Shown here in pieces: positions 1 through 6,335 of a DNA stretch of 64,000 bases. Position 1 is the stretch's first letter. Each line of letters begins with the position of its first letter. Both the position numbers and the translations under genes were made by a program. The notes under the pieces are model-generated. The model was not told where the DNA came from, did no database searches, and saw only the letters and a list, made by a program, of their open reading frames with translations. Origin of the DNA: Gilvimarinus sp. 2_MG-2023 (lineage in GTDB: Bacteria > Pseudomonadota > Gammaproteobacteria > Pseudomonadales > Cellvibrionaceae); the NCBI RefSeq assembly GCF_030547685.1, contig NZ_JAUOQM010000048.1:472998-536997 (forward strand). Reading direction: 5' to 3'.

Positions 1-224
1 GGGACTTTCAGGCTGTCCCGTAGTCGTTGTTGCCACTTCTCGATGGGTTGACGCACCTACAAAGCGGCGCCTAGATTACGAACCAGCCAGAAAGTGTTCA
101 TAAATCTGTGTCAACTCCCTAAACTGTGCAAAGCAAAACACTAGATGACAACTGTCTTGTAAAGATATCTGTTTTGACCTCTGCCATGCTCTTGAGAATG
201 CAAACCAATGAACGGACAAGACGG
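1..224. other. No gene recognised at the window edge
   Basis: I see no convincing gene here. The first 55 bases read on the minus strand give a short open stretch (VRQPIEKWQQRLRDSLKV) preceded by a stop codon. It could be a scrap of a transposase or integrase, but it is too short to assign. The rest looks like decayed sequence beyond the RAYT remnant at 225-291. Confidence 0.3.
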
Positions 225-291
225 CTTACTGACCCCGCTGAACACTATGATGATGCAATCCTGATAAAATAACGCTCGCCTGCCTTGGCAT
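225..291 (-). pseudogene. Degenerate 5' end of a RAYT transposase (copy A)
   Basis: Read on the minus strand from ATG at 291, the product begins MPRQASVILSGLHHHSVQRG and then hits a stop. The intact-looking copy at 1475-1981 begins MPRRARVIVPGLPHHIVQRG, so this is a decayed copy of the same REP-associated tyrosine transposase start. No catalytic HxH or Tyr region follows. It lies directly after a leader repeat that is shared with copy B. Confidence 0.6.
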
Positions 292-345
292 ACAACCACT
301 CCTTGATTTTATCTACAAAGCATAAACCTACCGCATCAAATCAGT
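289..345 (-). repeat. RAYT leader repeat, copy A
   Basis: A block of about 41 bases (roughly 297-337) differs at only one base from the block at about 2124-2164. In both places it sits immediately upstream, on the minus strand, of a RAYT-like ATG and immediately downstream of an immunity-like gene. It is best read as the 5' leader or end of a mobile RAYT element. Confidence 0.75.
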
Positions 346-346
346 A

Positions 347-388
347 AAAATAAATCTTTCACTTTTTTAAAGGTGAAAGATTTATTTT
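347..388 (-). terminator. Perfect 16-bp inverted repeat at the end of the distal immunity gene
   Basis: Arms 347-362 and 373-388 are perfectly complementary (AAAATAAATCTTTCAC against its reverse complement) around a 10-base loop. The repeat overlaps the stop codon of the gene at 382-870. It may act as a terminator on either strand. The arm resembles the terminal motif seen at 2040-2067 and 2171-2195, so it may equally be a transposon end. Confidence 0.55.
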
Positions 389-870
389 CGGGATCTCAGG
401 CATTTTTCTTTTCCCCTAAGAAACTCCAAAACCTCAAAAGACTCATCAATTTTTAAATCATAGCCAGAATTCAAATAAAACTCTTTATACTTTTGATGCC
501 TATAGAACACCCTCATCGCCCCCAGACCCAAATAATACTCATGAATACTTTTTATATAATTAAAAGGAAACCCCACGGACCTATTTACTCTATCAAAATA
601 AAATCCAGGAAAAAAATAATTTCCTTCGCAATCATCATAATACGAAGAAACTTTGTCGGAACACAAGGAAGCATACTCACTTAAAACCAGAAGATCATTA
701 ATAATCCCATCATCAAAAAAATCATCCTCCTCAATAAATTTAAGACCTGCGTCTTTAATCTCTAAAACATACACTTCGTGCTTATCAATGCAATCTGAGT
801 AAACTTTAAATGACTCAGAAAAACACAAATTAGGAATAACATATAAAAATATAACAATATAAGGTTTCAC
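382..870 (-). CDS. Exported immunity-like protein, distal paralogue
   Basis: A protein of about 160 residues with an N-terminal hydrophobic stretch typical of a Sec signal peptide (VKPYIVIFLYVIPNLCFS), so probably periplasmic. It is clearly related along its length to the protein at 2169-2699: both have a V-Y-x-x-C-I-x-x-H-E segment, a D-F-F segment, a later pair of cysteines and an F-Y-R-H-x-K-Y-K segment. Three cysteines align between the two, which suits disulfide formation outside the cytoplasm. It directly follows a fragment of an Rhs C-terminal tip (883-1020), the usual place for a cognate immunity gene. I prefer GTG at 870, behind AGGTGG; GTG at 879 is the alternative. The immunity role is inferred from position and duplication. 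No known family is recognised. Confidence 0.6.
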   Translation of the reverse strand: MKPYIVIFLYVIPNLCFSESFKVYSDCIDKHEVYVLEIKDAGLKFIEEDDFFDDGIINDLLVLSEYASLCSDKVSSYYDDCEGNYFFPGFYFDRVNRSVGFPFNYIKSIHEYYLGLGAMRVFYRHQKYKEFYLNSGYDLKIDESFEVLEFLRGKEKCLRSRK

Positions 871-882
871 TAGAACCACCTA

Positions 883-1020
883 CTATGCTTTCTTTAGCTT
901 TGGAACACCTGAAACAAAACAACATACAGGAGGCTTTTCATACGGATTACCATCGTCAACGGCCACATAATATTCATTAGACATCCTATCCTCTTCATTT
1001 TTCCAAATTGTAGCGGTCAA
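883..1020 (-). pseudogene. Orphan fragment of an Rhs C-terminal tip (second copy)
   Basis: About 45 codons on the minus strand ending at TAG (885-883) encode a piece with TIWKNEED, then DDGNPYEKPPVC. The end of the tip at 2699-3067 has SIWRREED and GGNPYESPPVC at matching positions, so this is the last third of a related tip. A stop codon lies directly upstream in this frame, and the neighbouring membrane-protein gene overlaps its start, so no full toxin is encoded. It keeps its place in front of its immunity-like gene. Confidence 0.65.
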
Positions 1021-1268
1021 CTAAAACTCCTTTTCCCGCTTGTCTTATTTTTTGCTTTGGTTACAAATTCCAACTCGATCTTTTTTGCAGAATACACCAA
1101 CGGCAGTATTGCAATAAGAAACATAATATATTTTAATAATTCCGGAGCGTCTTTCGCACATCCATAAACATAATCTAAGACCTCTATAACTAAATAAACA
1201 AAAACTAGAGATGCCAGCATCATAAGGACGGCTTTTACTTTACCTACATTTCGATAAATAAACTTCAT
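1017..1268 (-). CDS. Small two-helix membrane protein, candidate immunity protein
   Basis: A protein of about 83 residues with two strongly hydrophobic segments (around residues 12-32 and 45-62) and a basic C-terminus, so probably an inner-membrane protein. It starts 15-20 bases after the stop of a Gly-rich Rhs tail (1283-1474), the position normally held by an immunity gene. I chose ATG 1268 (MKFIYRN) behind a GGGGTGGAA stretch; ATG 1283 and a TTG at 1289 are in-frame alternatives. A membrane immunity protein would suit a membrane-acting tip, but that is inference. I do not recognise a family. Confidence 0.45.
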   Translation of the reverse strand: MKFIYRNVGKVKAVLMMLASLVFVYLVIEVLDYVYGCAKDAPELLKYIMFLIAILPLVYSAKKIELEFVTKAKNKTSGKRSFS

Positions 1269-1282
1269 TTCCACCCCAAACA

Positions 1283-1474
1283 TTAACAAGATTCACAGGC
1301 CAACGTACTATTTAAGGCTGCATTGCTCGAAGCATTTGACAACCCTTTAGGCTCCTGGATAGCTCCGCCAAACAATCCAGATCCAAAACTAGCCCCTCCG
1401 TTTGCTCCTGCCGCGCCAGTAATATACCCTCCAACAGCTCCGGAGACTCCCCCTTGCAAATTGTCTATTCCAAC
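1283..1474 (-). pseudogene. Gly/Ala-rich tail of an Rhs C-terminal tip
   Basis: The minus strand is open from just after the RAYT stop (1477-1475) to TAA at 1285-1283. It encodes a Gly/Ala/Ser-rich stretch (GGVSGAVGGYITGAAGANGG and onward) ending LACESC. This composition resembles glycine-rich tails of Rhs effectors with pore-forming or membrane-active tips. There is no start or upstream core; it is joined abruptly to the truncated RAYT. The opposite-strand reading frame over the same bases is low-complexity and is rejected. Confidence 0.5.
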
Positions 1475-1981
1475 TCAGCCGCTGTTGCCAAGTGCGTGCA
1501 TAACTGGCAGTGGATCCAACCAGGGACAAGGCGTCAGCTCGACTCTCGCTCTATAGCTCGACCAAATGTAATCGCGCGCGCTTTCTACCATTTCCGCCTT
1601 TACTGGGTTTAACTCCACATACCGGCAACACTGGAGCAGGTATGAATCCGTCTCAATTGGGCTTATTTTATAGCGACTCTCCCACAGTGAGCCGGTTCGC
1701 CCTTCCATTTTGTTGACAAATCGGGTTTGTCTGCCAGCCAAGCGATTCATCAACCCGCCAATATCTCCGGGGCGGTCATTGGCACCGACTATCAGGTGTA
1801 CATGGTTCGTCATCAAGCAATAGCTGTAGACTTGCAAACCAAAATAAGTCTTCCATTCCGCCAAGTTTTCCAAATAGTACTCATAGTCACGATCCTCAAC
1901 AAAGACCACCTGACGATTATGGCCCCGCTGCACAATATGGTGGGGCAACCCCGGCACTATCACCCGCGCCCGCCTTGGCAT
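1475..1981 (-). pseudogene. REP-associated tyrosine transposase (RAYT), C-terminally truncated
   Basis: A Y1 (IS200/RAYT-type) transposase domain of 168 residues. The metal-binding HxH motif is H60-V-H62 (MTNHVHLIV) and the catalytic tyrosine is Y121 in CCRYVELNPVKA. RAYTs mobilise or process REP palindromes by single-strand cleavage through this tyrosine. The start MPRRARVIVPG is typical of the family. The family usually runs past 200 residues; here the reading stops at LGNSG, just where the C-terminal part should begin, and is followed without a gap by Rhs-tail sequence. It is therefore probably broken at its 3' end, although the catalytic residues remain. Two further RAYT 5' ends lie at 225-291 and 2068-2118. 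Confidence 0.75.
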
Positions 1982-2039
1982 ATAGCCCCCTCCTTAAACC
2001 CAACTTCCAACTCCACTGGCCCCAGCTGCATACATCACT

Positions 2040-2067
2040 AGAAAAAATAAATCTGCCCCCTTTTTCC
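2040..2067. repeat. Terminal motif of the RAYT-type element
   Basis: The pattern AAAATAAATCTG followed by C-rich bases and a T run occurs here, in variant form at 2171-2195, and in variant form at 342-368. Each copy marks the outer edge of a RAYT 5' region. It is likely the end of the mobile unit or a processing signal. Confidence 0.5.
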
Positions 2068-2118
2068 AACGATATGATGGGGCAATCCTGGCACAATCAC
2101 CCTCGACCGCCTTGGCAT
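2068..2118 (-). pseudogene. 5' end of a second RAYT (copy B)
   Basis: From ATG 2118 on the minus strand the reading is MPRRSRVIVPGLPHHIV, nearly the same as the start of the RAYT at 1981, and it then runs into the terminal motif at 2040-2067 and a stop. Only the first 17 codons or so survive. This copy looks truncated by insertion of, or recombination with, the adjacent larger RAYT copy. Confidence 0.7.
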
Positions 2119-2172
2119 ATAAACCACTCCTTGACTTTATCTACAAAGCATAAACCTACCGCATAAAATTAG
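2116..2172 (-). repeat. RAYT leader repeat, copy B
   Basis: This is the partner of the repeat at 289-345: about 40 of 41 bases are identical across the best block. It lies between the end of the proximal immunity-like gene and RAYT copy B, in the same arrangement as copy A behind the distal immunity-like gene. Confidence 0.75.
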
Positions 2173-2699
2173 TAGAAAATAAACCTGTCACCTTTTTCTT
2201 TTGGCCGCCTTTCTCTGAAGGCATTTTTTTTATCTTTAAGAAAGGTCAAAACATCTAGCGCCCCCTCCAACTCCGAGTCATAATTGGAGACCAAATAATA
2301 ATTCTTATATTTATCATGTCGGTAAAATATCTTCATCCAGCCTAAATTTACATAATGAAAATAAATATTCTCCATAAATCGCATAGGAAAATTAACAATT
2401 AAATCAACCCTACCCAAATATAAACTTGGGGAAAAATATTTATTTTCACAGACATCATAATATATAAAGGTCTCACCTTCACAAAACGATACACTGCCCC
2501 TCAATGATTTGAAATATTCAGGCACATTTTCTTCAAAAAAGTCATGATCACTAATAAATCTAGAACCAACTTTCCTAACCTCTAAAACAAGATCTTCGTG
2601 CCTCATTATACATTCATCGTACACATCAAAATCCTTAGAATAGGATAGGCCGGAGACCAAAATCATCAAAAAAAACAAAATTATTTTCATTACAAACAT
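2169..2699 (-). CDS. Exported immunity-like protein, proximal paralogue
   Basis: About 176 residues with a signal peptide (MKIILFFLMILVSGLSYS) and a mature domain related to the protein at 382-870, including three matching cysteines and the F-Y-R-H-x-K-Y-K segment. It is probably periplasmic. ATG 2699 overlaps the TAA of the upstream Rhs tip (TAATG) and has GGGGGAG upstream, so tip and immunity gene are translationally coupled. The last residues (KEKGDRFIFY) are encoded by the RAYT-element terminal motif at 2171-2195, so the native 3' end was probably replaced when the element arrived; the paralogue ends soon after the matching point. Neutralisation of the upstream tip is the likely role. No known immunity family is recognised. 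Confidence 0.65.
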   Translation of the reverse strand: MFVMKIILFFLMILVSGLSYSKDFDVYDECIMRHEDLVLEVRKVGSRFISDHDFFEENVPEYFKSLRGSVSFCEGETFIYYDVCENKYFSPSLYLGRVDLIVNFPMRFMENIYFHYVNLGWMKIFYRHDKYKNYYLVSNYDSELEGALDVLTFLKDKKNAFRERRPKEKGDRFIFY

Positions 2700-3067
2700 T
2701 ACCCACTCCCCCACTTACTTATTGAAACACTTGGAATAAAAATACAAACAGGAGGACTTTCATATGGATTTCCACCAGCGACCTCATCAAGAAAAACATC
2801 TGATATTACGTCTTCCTCTCTTCTCCATATAGATACAATATCAGACTTACATTTTTCAATATCTTCTTCACAAACCAATTTCTCATATTTCTTTAATTCT
2901 TCTTTTGTTCTTTCTAAATTCTTTTTCTGCTTCTTTTCTTTATCCGCCATAAGTTCGTCAAACCATGCGTCACGATACGATCGCCCGTCCGAATGTCTTA
3001 AAGCACGACTTTTGAAAACACAATGAATATAAATAGAGACTTCAACTACAGTTACCCAAGCAGTCAA
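2699..3067 (-). pseudogene. Rhs C-terminal toxin tip, out of frame with its core
   Basis: About 122 residues, beginning at the Leu of the Rhs boundary motif (V-D-P-S-G-L). It has a hydrophobic start (TAWVTVVEVSIYIHCVF), a charged, probably coiled-coil middle (residues 40-75) and a C-terminal part with IWRREED and NPYESPPVC. In Rhs proteins the region after DPxGL is the variable toxic tip. The reading frame is displaced by one base from the core at 3064-3729; adding one T to the T5 run at 3112-3116 restores a continuous product through NVFSYGNG and WVDPSGL. No nuclease, deaminase or other toxin motif is recognised. The exported immunity partner suggests action in the periplasm or on the envelope. 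Confidence 0.6.
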
Positions 3068-3729
3068 ACCGCTCGGATCAACCCAAACAATAGGACTCCC
3101 GTTCCCATAAGAAAAACATTAACCCTACCACCCAACCCAATCGGGTCCCTCTGCAAATACCGCCCAATCCCCGAATCATAATCCCGAAAATAGTTATGAT
3201 GCAGCCCACTCTTCCCATCAAAATACTGCCCCGGAAACCACAAATTATTAGTCACATTTTCAGTAACAATCTCCACCTCACCAAACGCGCTATAACGCGC
3301 CTCCCACACCACTTCACCGCTGGCGTTAACCATCCGCTGCGGCGTACCCAAATAATCATTCTGATAGTAATACACCGGCCCATTTCGACGCTGAAACAAC
3401 GGTTCGGTCATCCAGGTGCTGTAAGGCGTAAACTGGTACTCGGCAATAAGATTACCCTGTCCATCATACTCAGCCGCCAGACCTTCATCGTTATACAGGT
3501 ACCAAGTAGTCTGGCCGTTAACAGTTTTCTTGATGCGCTGGCCTAACGGGTTGTAATCGTATTCACCCACGATAGCGCCGTTCTTTTTAACGGCAATTAA
3601 CCGCTCCTCATGGTTGTAAATATATTCTGTGGTTTCACTACCGGTTGTTTTGGTGACGGTGTGGCCATTGGTTTTATAGGTGAAAGTGGTTCTCACACTG
3701 TTTATGTTTGGCTCACCCAGTGACTGAGG
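3064..3729 (-). pseudogene. C-terminal fragment of an Rhs/YD-repeat core
   Basis: About 220 codons of YD-repeat protein (YNPLGQRIKKTVNG, WYLYNDEGLAAEYDGQG) followed by the conserved Rhs core end (YYYQNDYLGTPQRM, then RYLQRDPIGLGG). Full Rhs proteins exceed 1000 residues and form a shell that encapsulates the tip. Here everything upstream of about 3729 is missing, where the open frame meets a TAG. A one-base deletion in a T run at 3112-3116 also separates core from tip. It cannot be a working effector as it stands, but fragments of this kind can recombine with a full-length rhs elsewhere in the genome. Confidence 0.8.
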
Positions 3730-3996
3730 CTATTGAAGGTAGCCGTGATTTTCACGAACAACTAACAGGGGGTGGGATTTTAGAAAGGATTTATGTCGTA
3801 TCTCTGAGAAATCCACCAAGTAGGGATAATCAGGACTAACTGTAACTTGATGCTCAGACGTCTGCAGTGCCAAGTCTTGCTTCTTACAATAGCTTTTAAA
3901 ACCCCCTGCGACAGAGGCAAACAAGCACCACATCCCAGAAGCACTTACCATGGACGCCATTCCGATTGGGCGCAGCTCTTCCTTAAAAAACTTCAT
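3730..3996 (-). CDS. Hypothetical small protein next to the rhs fragment
   Basis: 88 codons starting at ATG 3996 behind AGGGA, with one moderately hydrophobic stretch (about residues 12-32). Its stop codon (3732-3730) is in the same frame as the Rhs fragment that follows, so it may be a chance frame over a recombination junction rather than a gene. No family is recognised. Confidence 0.25.
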   Translation of the reverse strand: MKFFKEELRPIGMASMVSASGMWCLFASVAGGFKSYCKKQDLALQTSEHQVTVSPDYPYLVDFSEIRHKSFLKSHPLLVVRENHGYLQ

Positions 3997-4109
3997 ACAT
4001 ATTCCCTGTTTTTATTTAATATCCAGCAAAAACCTTATATAACTTTCCTGTTTCAAGAGGTGAATCCTACCTTTGCCTGTGATAGGTTTCAAAAAAAGGA
4101 GGCGGCCTT

Positions 4110-4286
4110 GTGACATACCTCACACTACTTGCGCGGTCCGCTTTCATTCAACGGATCAATTCGGATTCACGACTTATTGGCCAATTGATGCGCTGGGCGA
4201 ACCACTATCGAGCACGCTTCTGGCTTCGCTCGCGCCCCATTTTAGACCAACCTACTCTATTGATACCAAGCCTCAACACAAAATAG
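4110..4286 (+). CDS. Possible 58-residue protein with a strong ribosome binding site
   Basis: A GTG at 4110 stands 8 bases after AAAGGAGG, an ideal Shine-Dalgarno sequence, and opens 58 codons (MTYLTLLARSAFIQ...) to TAG at 4284-4286. The product is Arg-rich with no membrane segment or known motif. The signal is good but the frame is short, so this is only a candidate; the rest of 3997-4369 shows nothing else. Confidence 0.22.
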   Translation: MTYLTLLARSAFIQRINSDSRLIGQLMRWANHYRARFWLRSRPILDQPTLLIPSLNTK

Positions 4287-4369
4287 AGTACACTTAAGTA
4301 AAACCCGTGCACGGTTAACGTCAGGTGCCCGACCCTAGAATACGATCAGTCTGAGCTGTAGAGGACGCG

Positions 4370-5785
4370 ATGCCAAATACTCAATTACCCTATCAACACG
4401 CCCACCAAGAAAACGGGCAGTACGACACCATAGACGCTATAGTCTCTCCCCAAAACCAACTCAATATACTCTCTAAAACCGAGGCCTCTCGTTTATTGGA
4501 CGCCAGCCAGGGCGGCCTGTACACGCTGTTTCGCAGCTGTGCCCTGGCTGTACTCAATAGTGGCAACACCCTGGATGACGGTAAAGAGTTGCTGGAGCGC
4601 TACCCCGACTTTGCCATTCGGGTCATTCAGGAAGAGCGCGGCATTAAGTTGGAAGTAAATGGGGCTCCCAGCAGCGCATTTGTTGATGGCAAAATGATTC
4701 ACGGTATCAGTGAGCATTTGTTTGCCGTATTGCGCGATGTGTTATTTGCCAGCGGCGAACAAAAGTTATTGTCTAGCGAGCAAACCAAGGCCCCTGCAGC
4801 GATTACCGACGCGGTGTTTCATATGCTGCGCAATGCCAAAATCATCCGCCCCAAGGTCGACCCCAATATTGTGGTGTGCTGGGGCGGCCACTCGATCAGC
4901 GTGGGTGAGTACGACTACACCAAAAAAGTGGGCTATGAAATGGGCCTGCGCGGCTTGGATATTTGCACAGGCTGTGGCCCGGGCGCCATGAAAGGCCCCA
5001 TGAAAGGTGCCACCATCGGCCACGCCAAACAGCGCCTGGGGGTTGGCCGCTATATCGGCATTACCGAACCGGGCATTATCGCCGCCGAAGCGCCCAATCC
5101 CATCGTCAACGAATTGGTGATTATGCCGGATATTGAAAAACGCCTGGAGGCGTTTGTGCGCAGTGGCCACGGCATTGTGGTATTCCCCGGTGGCGCCGGT
5201 ACGGCCGAGGAGATTCTCTACCTATTGGGCATTTTACTGCACCCAGACAACCAGCAACTGCCCTTCCCCCTAATATTTACCGGGCCCGAATCGGCCCGCA
5301 GCTACTTCGAACAAATCGACAATTTTATTGGCCTGACTCTAGGGGCTGAGGCGCAAAGCCGCTACACCATGATTATCGACGATCCGGCTGCGGTAGCACG
5401 CCATATGGTTGAGGGGATGGGCGAGGTTCGGGCATTCCGTAAAGACACCGACGATGCTTATTACTTTAACTGGCAGCTAAAAATTGCACCGAATTTTCAA
5501 CTGCCGTTCGAACCCAGTCACGAGAATATGCGCAACCTCACCTTGCAGCCACAACTCCCTAAACACGAGCTGGCCGCGAACTTGCGCCGCGCCTTCTCGG
5601 GCATTGTCGCCGGTAATGTAAAAGATGCCGGCATTCGCGCTATTGAGGAACACGGCTTATTTGAGATCTGTGGTGACGCTTCCATAATGGGCCCTGTAGA
5701 TGAGTTGCTGGATGCTTTCCAGCAGCAAGGGCGAATGAAGTTGCCGGGCAGTAATTACGTCCCCTGCTATCAAATCATTCGATGA
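4370..5785 (+). CDS. ppnN: Pyrimidine/purine nucleotide 5'-monophosphate nucleosidase
   Basis: A 471-residue protein of the PpnN (YgdH) type, a cytoplasmic enzyme that hydrolyses nucleoside 5'-monophosphates to base and ribose 5-phosphate; in E. coli it is controlled by (p)ppGpp. The N-terminal third matches the PpnN-specific domain (GGLYTLFRSCALAVLNSGN). The central LOG-type Rossmann domain carries the signature PGGAGTAEE (about residues 274-282), the conserved phosphate/ribose-binding loop and acid pair of the family. Length is close to the E. coli enzyme (454). GAGG precedes ATG 4370. It is transcribed alone, facing the minus-strand tol genes, with the small RNA gene between. Confidence 0.93.
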   Translation: MPNTQLPYQHAHQENGQYDTIDAIVSPQNQLNILSKTEASRLLDASQGGLYTLFRSCALAVLNSGNTLDDGKELLERYPDFAIRVIQEERGIKLEVNGAPSSAFVDGKMIHGISEHLFAVLRDVLFASGEQKLLSSEQTKAPAAITDAVFHMLRNAKIIRPKVDPNIVVCWGGHSISVGEYDYTKKVGYEMGLRGLDICTGCGPGAMKGPMKGATIGHAKQRLGVGRYIGITEPGIIAAEAPNPIVNELVIMPDIEKRLEAFVRSGHGIVVFPGGAGTAEEILYLLGILLHPDNQQLPFPLIFTGPESARSYFEQIDNFIGLTLGAEAQSRYTMIIDDPAAVARHMVEGMGEVRAFRKDTDDAYYFNWQLKIAPNFQLPFEPSHENMRNLTLQPQLPKHELAANLRRAFSGIVAGNVKDAGIRAIEEHGLFEICGDASIMGPVDELLDAFQQQGRMKLPGSNYVPCYQIIR

Positions 5786-5803
5786 TGGCATCAAAATCCA
5801 CTT

Positions 5804-5821
5804 TGTAGGAGATGTCTCACA
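5804..5821 (+). promoter_or_regulatory. GacA/UvrY-type upstream activating sequence
   Basis: TGTAGGAGATGTCTCACA matches the published Gac box pattern TGTAAG-N6-CTTACA at 10 of 12 defined positions. Its centre lies about 65 bases upstream of the likely start of the GGA-rich RNA (about 5880), the spacing expected for rsmY-like genes. A GacA-type regulator gene is present at 57912-58562. Confidence 0.65.
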
Positions 5822-5879
5822 AAAAGTAACGTCATACACCACTGTTCGTCGTCACGAGGTTTGGCGATACTGTTTAACA

Positions 5880-6174
5880 CAGGGACGTTACACGGATGAC
5901 CAAGGGGCCAGGAAGGTTCACAGGATGTTAGCTACGGACTAGCCAGGGAAAATAAAATTTAATAGGGAACGACAACGGATTTGTCTTATCGAGCAAACCA
6001 ACACCCAAGTGTAGGAATCTCGAATAAACCACCGCGACAGGGGTTTAAATAATTTTTAGGCAGGATGCCAAGCCGCAGGAAGCGGACTTATAGGGAGAAA
6101 CGGCCAAGGATGCCGACACGAACAAGGATTGGATATCGTTCACCAAAAGGTCCACTTTAGTGGGCCTTTTTTTT
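5880..6174 (+). ncRNA. CsrB/RsmZ-family small RNA that sequesters CsrA/RsmA (candidate)
   Basis: I count 16 GGA motifs between 5882 and 6132, far more than chance. Several sit in loops of short hairpins, as in Csr/Rsm RNAs: GCTA-CGGAC-TAGC (5931-5943), GGC-AGGAT-GCC (6059-6069), CCGC-AGGAA-GCGG (6073-6085) and CGGC-CAAGGAT-GCCG (6101-6115). The run ends in an intrinsic terminator at 6145-6174. A -10-like GATACT lies at about 5866-5871, and a Gac box lies further upstream. No protein frame fits the stretch. In known systems such RNAs titrate the translational repressor CsrA (RsmA). The start position is approximate. Confidence 0.82.
6145..6174 (+). terminator. Intrinsic terminator of the GGA-rich RNA
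   Basis: Arms 6145-6155 and 6160-6170 form an 11-bp stem with one G-U pair around the loop TTTA, followed by an uninterrupted T run to 6174. Confidence 0.9.
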
Positions 6175-6288
6175 CGCCCCACTTTTAACCACGGCCTCGA
6201 CACACCCAAGTAAAACCATGTAAATGCTTAAAATGCCACTACCCACCACACTGACACCACTTTCGCCTCTCATAGTGAACGCCCATAA

Positions 6289-6314
6289 AAAAACCAGCTC
6301 GAAAGCTGGTTTTT
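6289..6314 (-). terminator. Terminator after cpoB
   Basis: AAAAACCAGCT, loop CGAA, AGCTGGTTTTT: a perfect 11-bp stem. On the minus strand it is followed by a U run, 20-odd bases after the cpoB stop, closing the tol-pal operon. Confidence 0.9.
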
Positions 6315-6335
6315 AACGATCTAAAACGCTAATGC

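Noticed and set aside
1323-1556. Plus-strand open frame rich in Pro and Ala
   Set aside because: It is the complement of the Gly/Ala-rich Rhs tail and the end of the RAYT; it has no ribosome binding site and a low-complexity product.
1727-2166. Plus-strand open frames over the RAYT and its leader
   Set aside because: They mirror the RAYT coding sequence, which has clear catalytic motifs on the minus strand.
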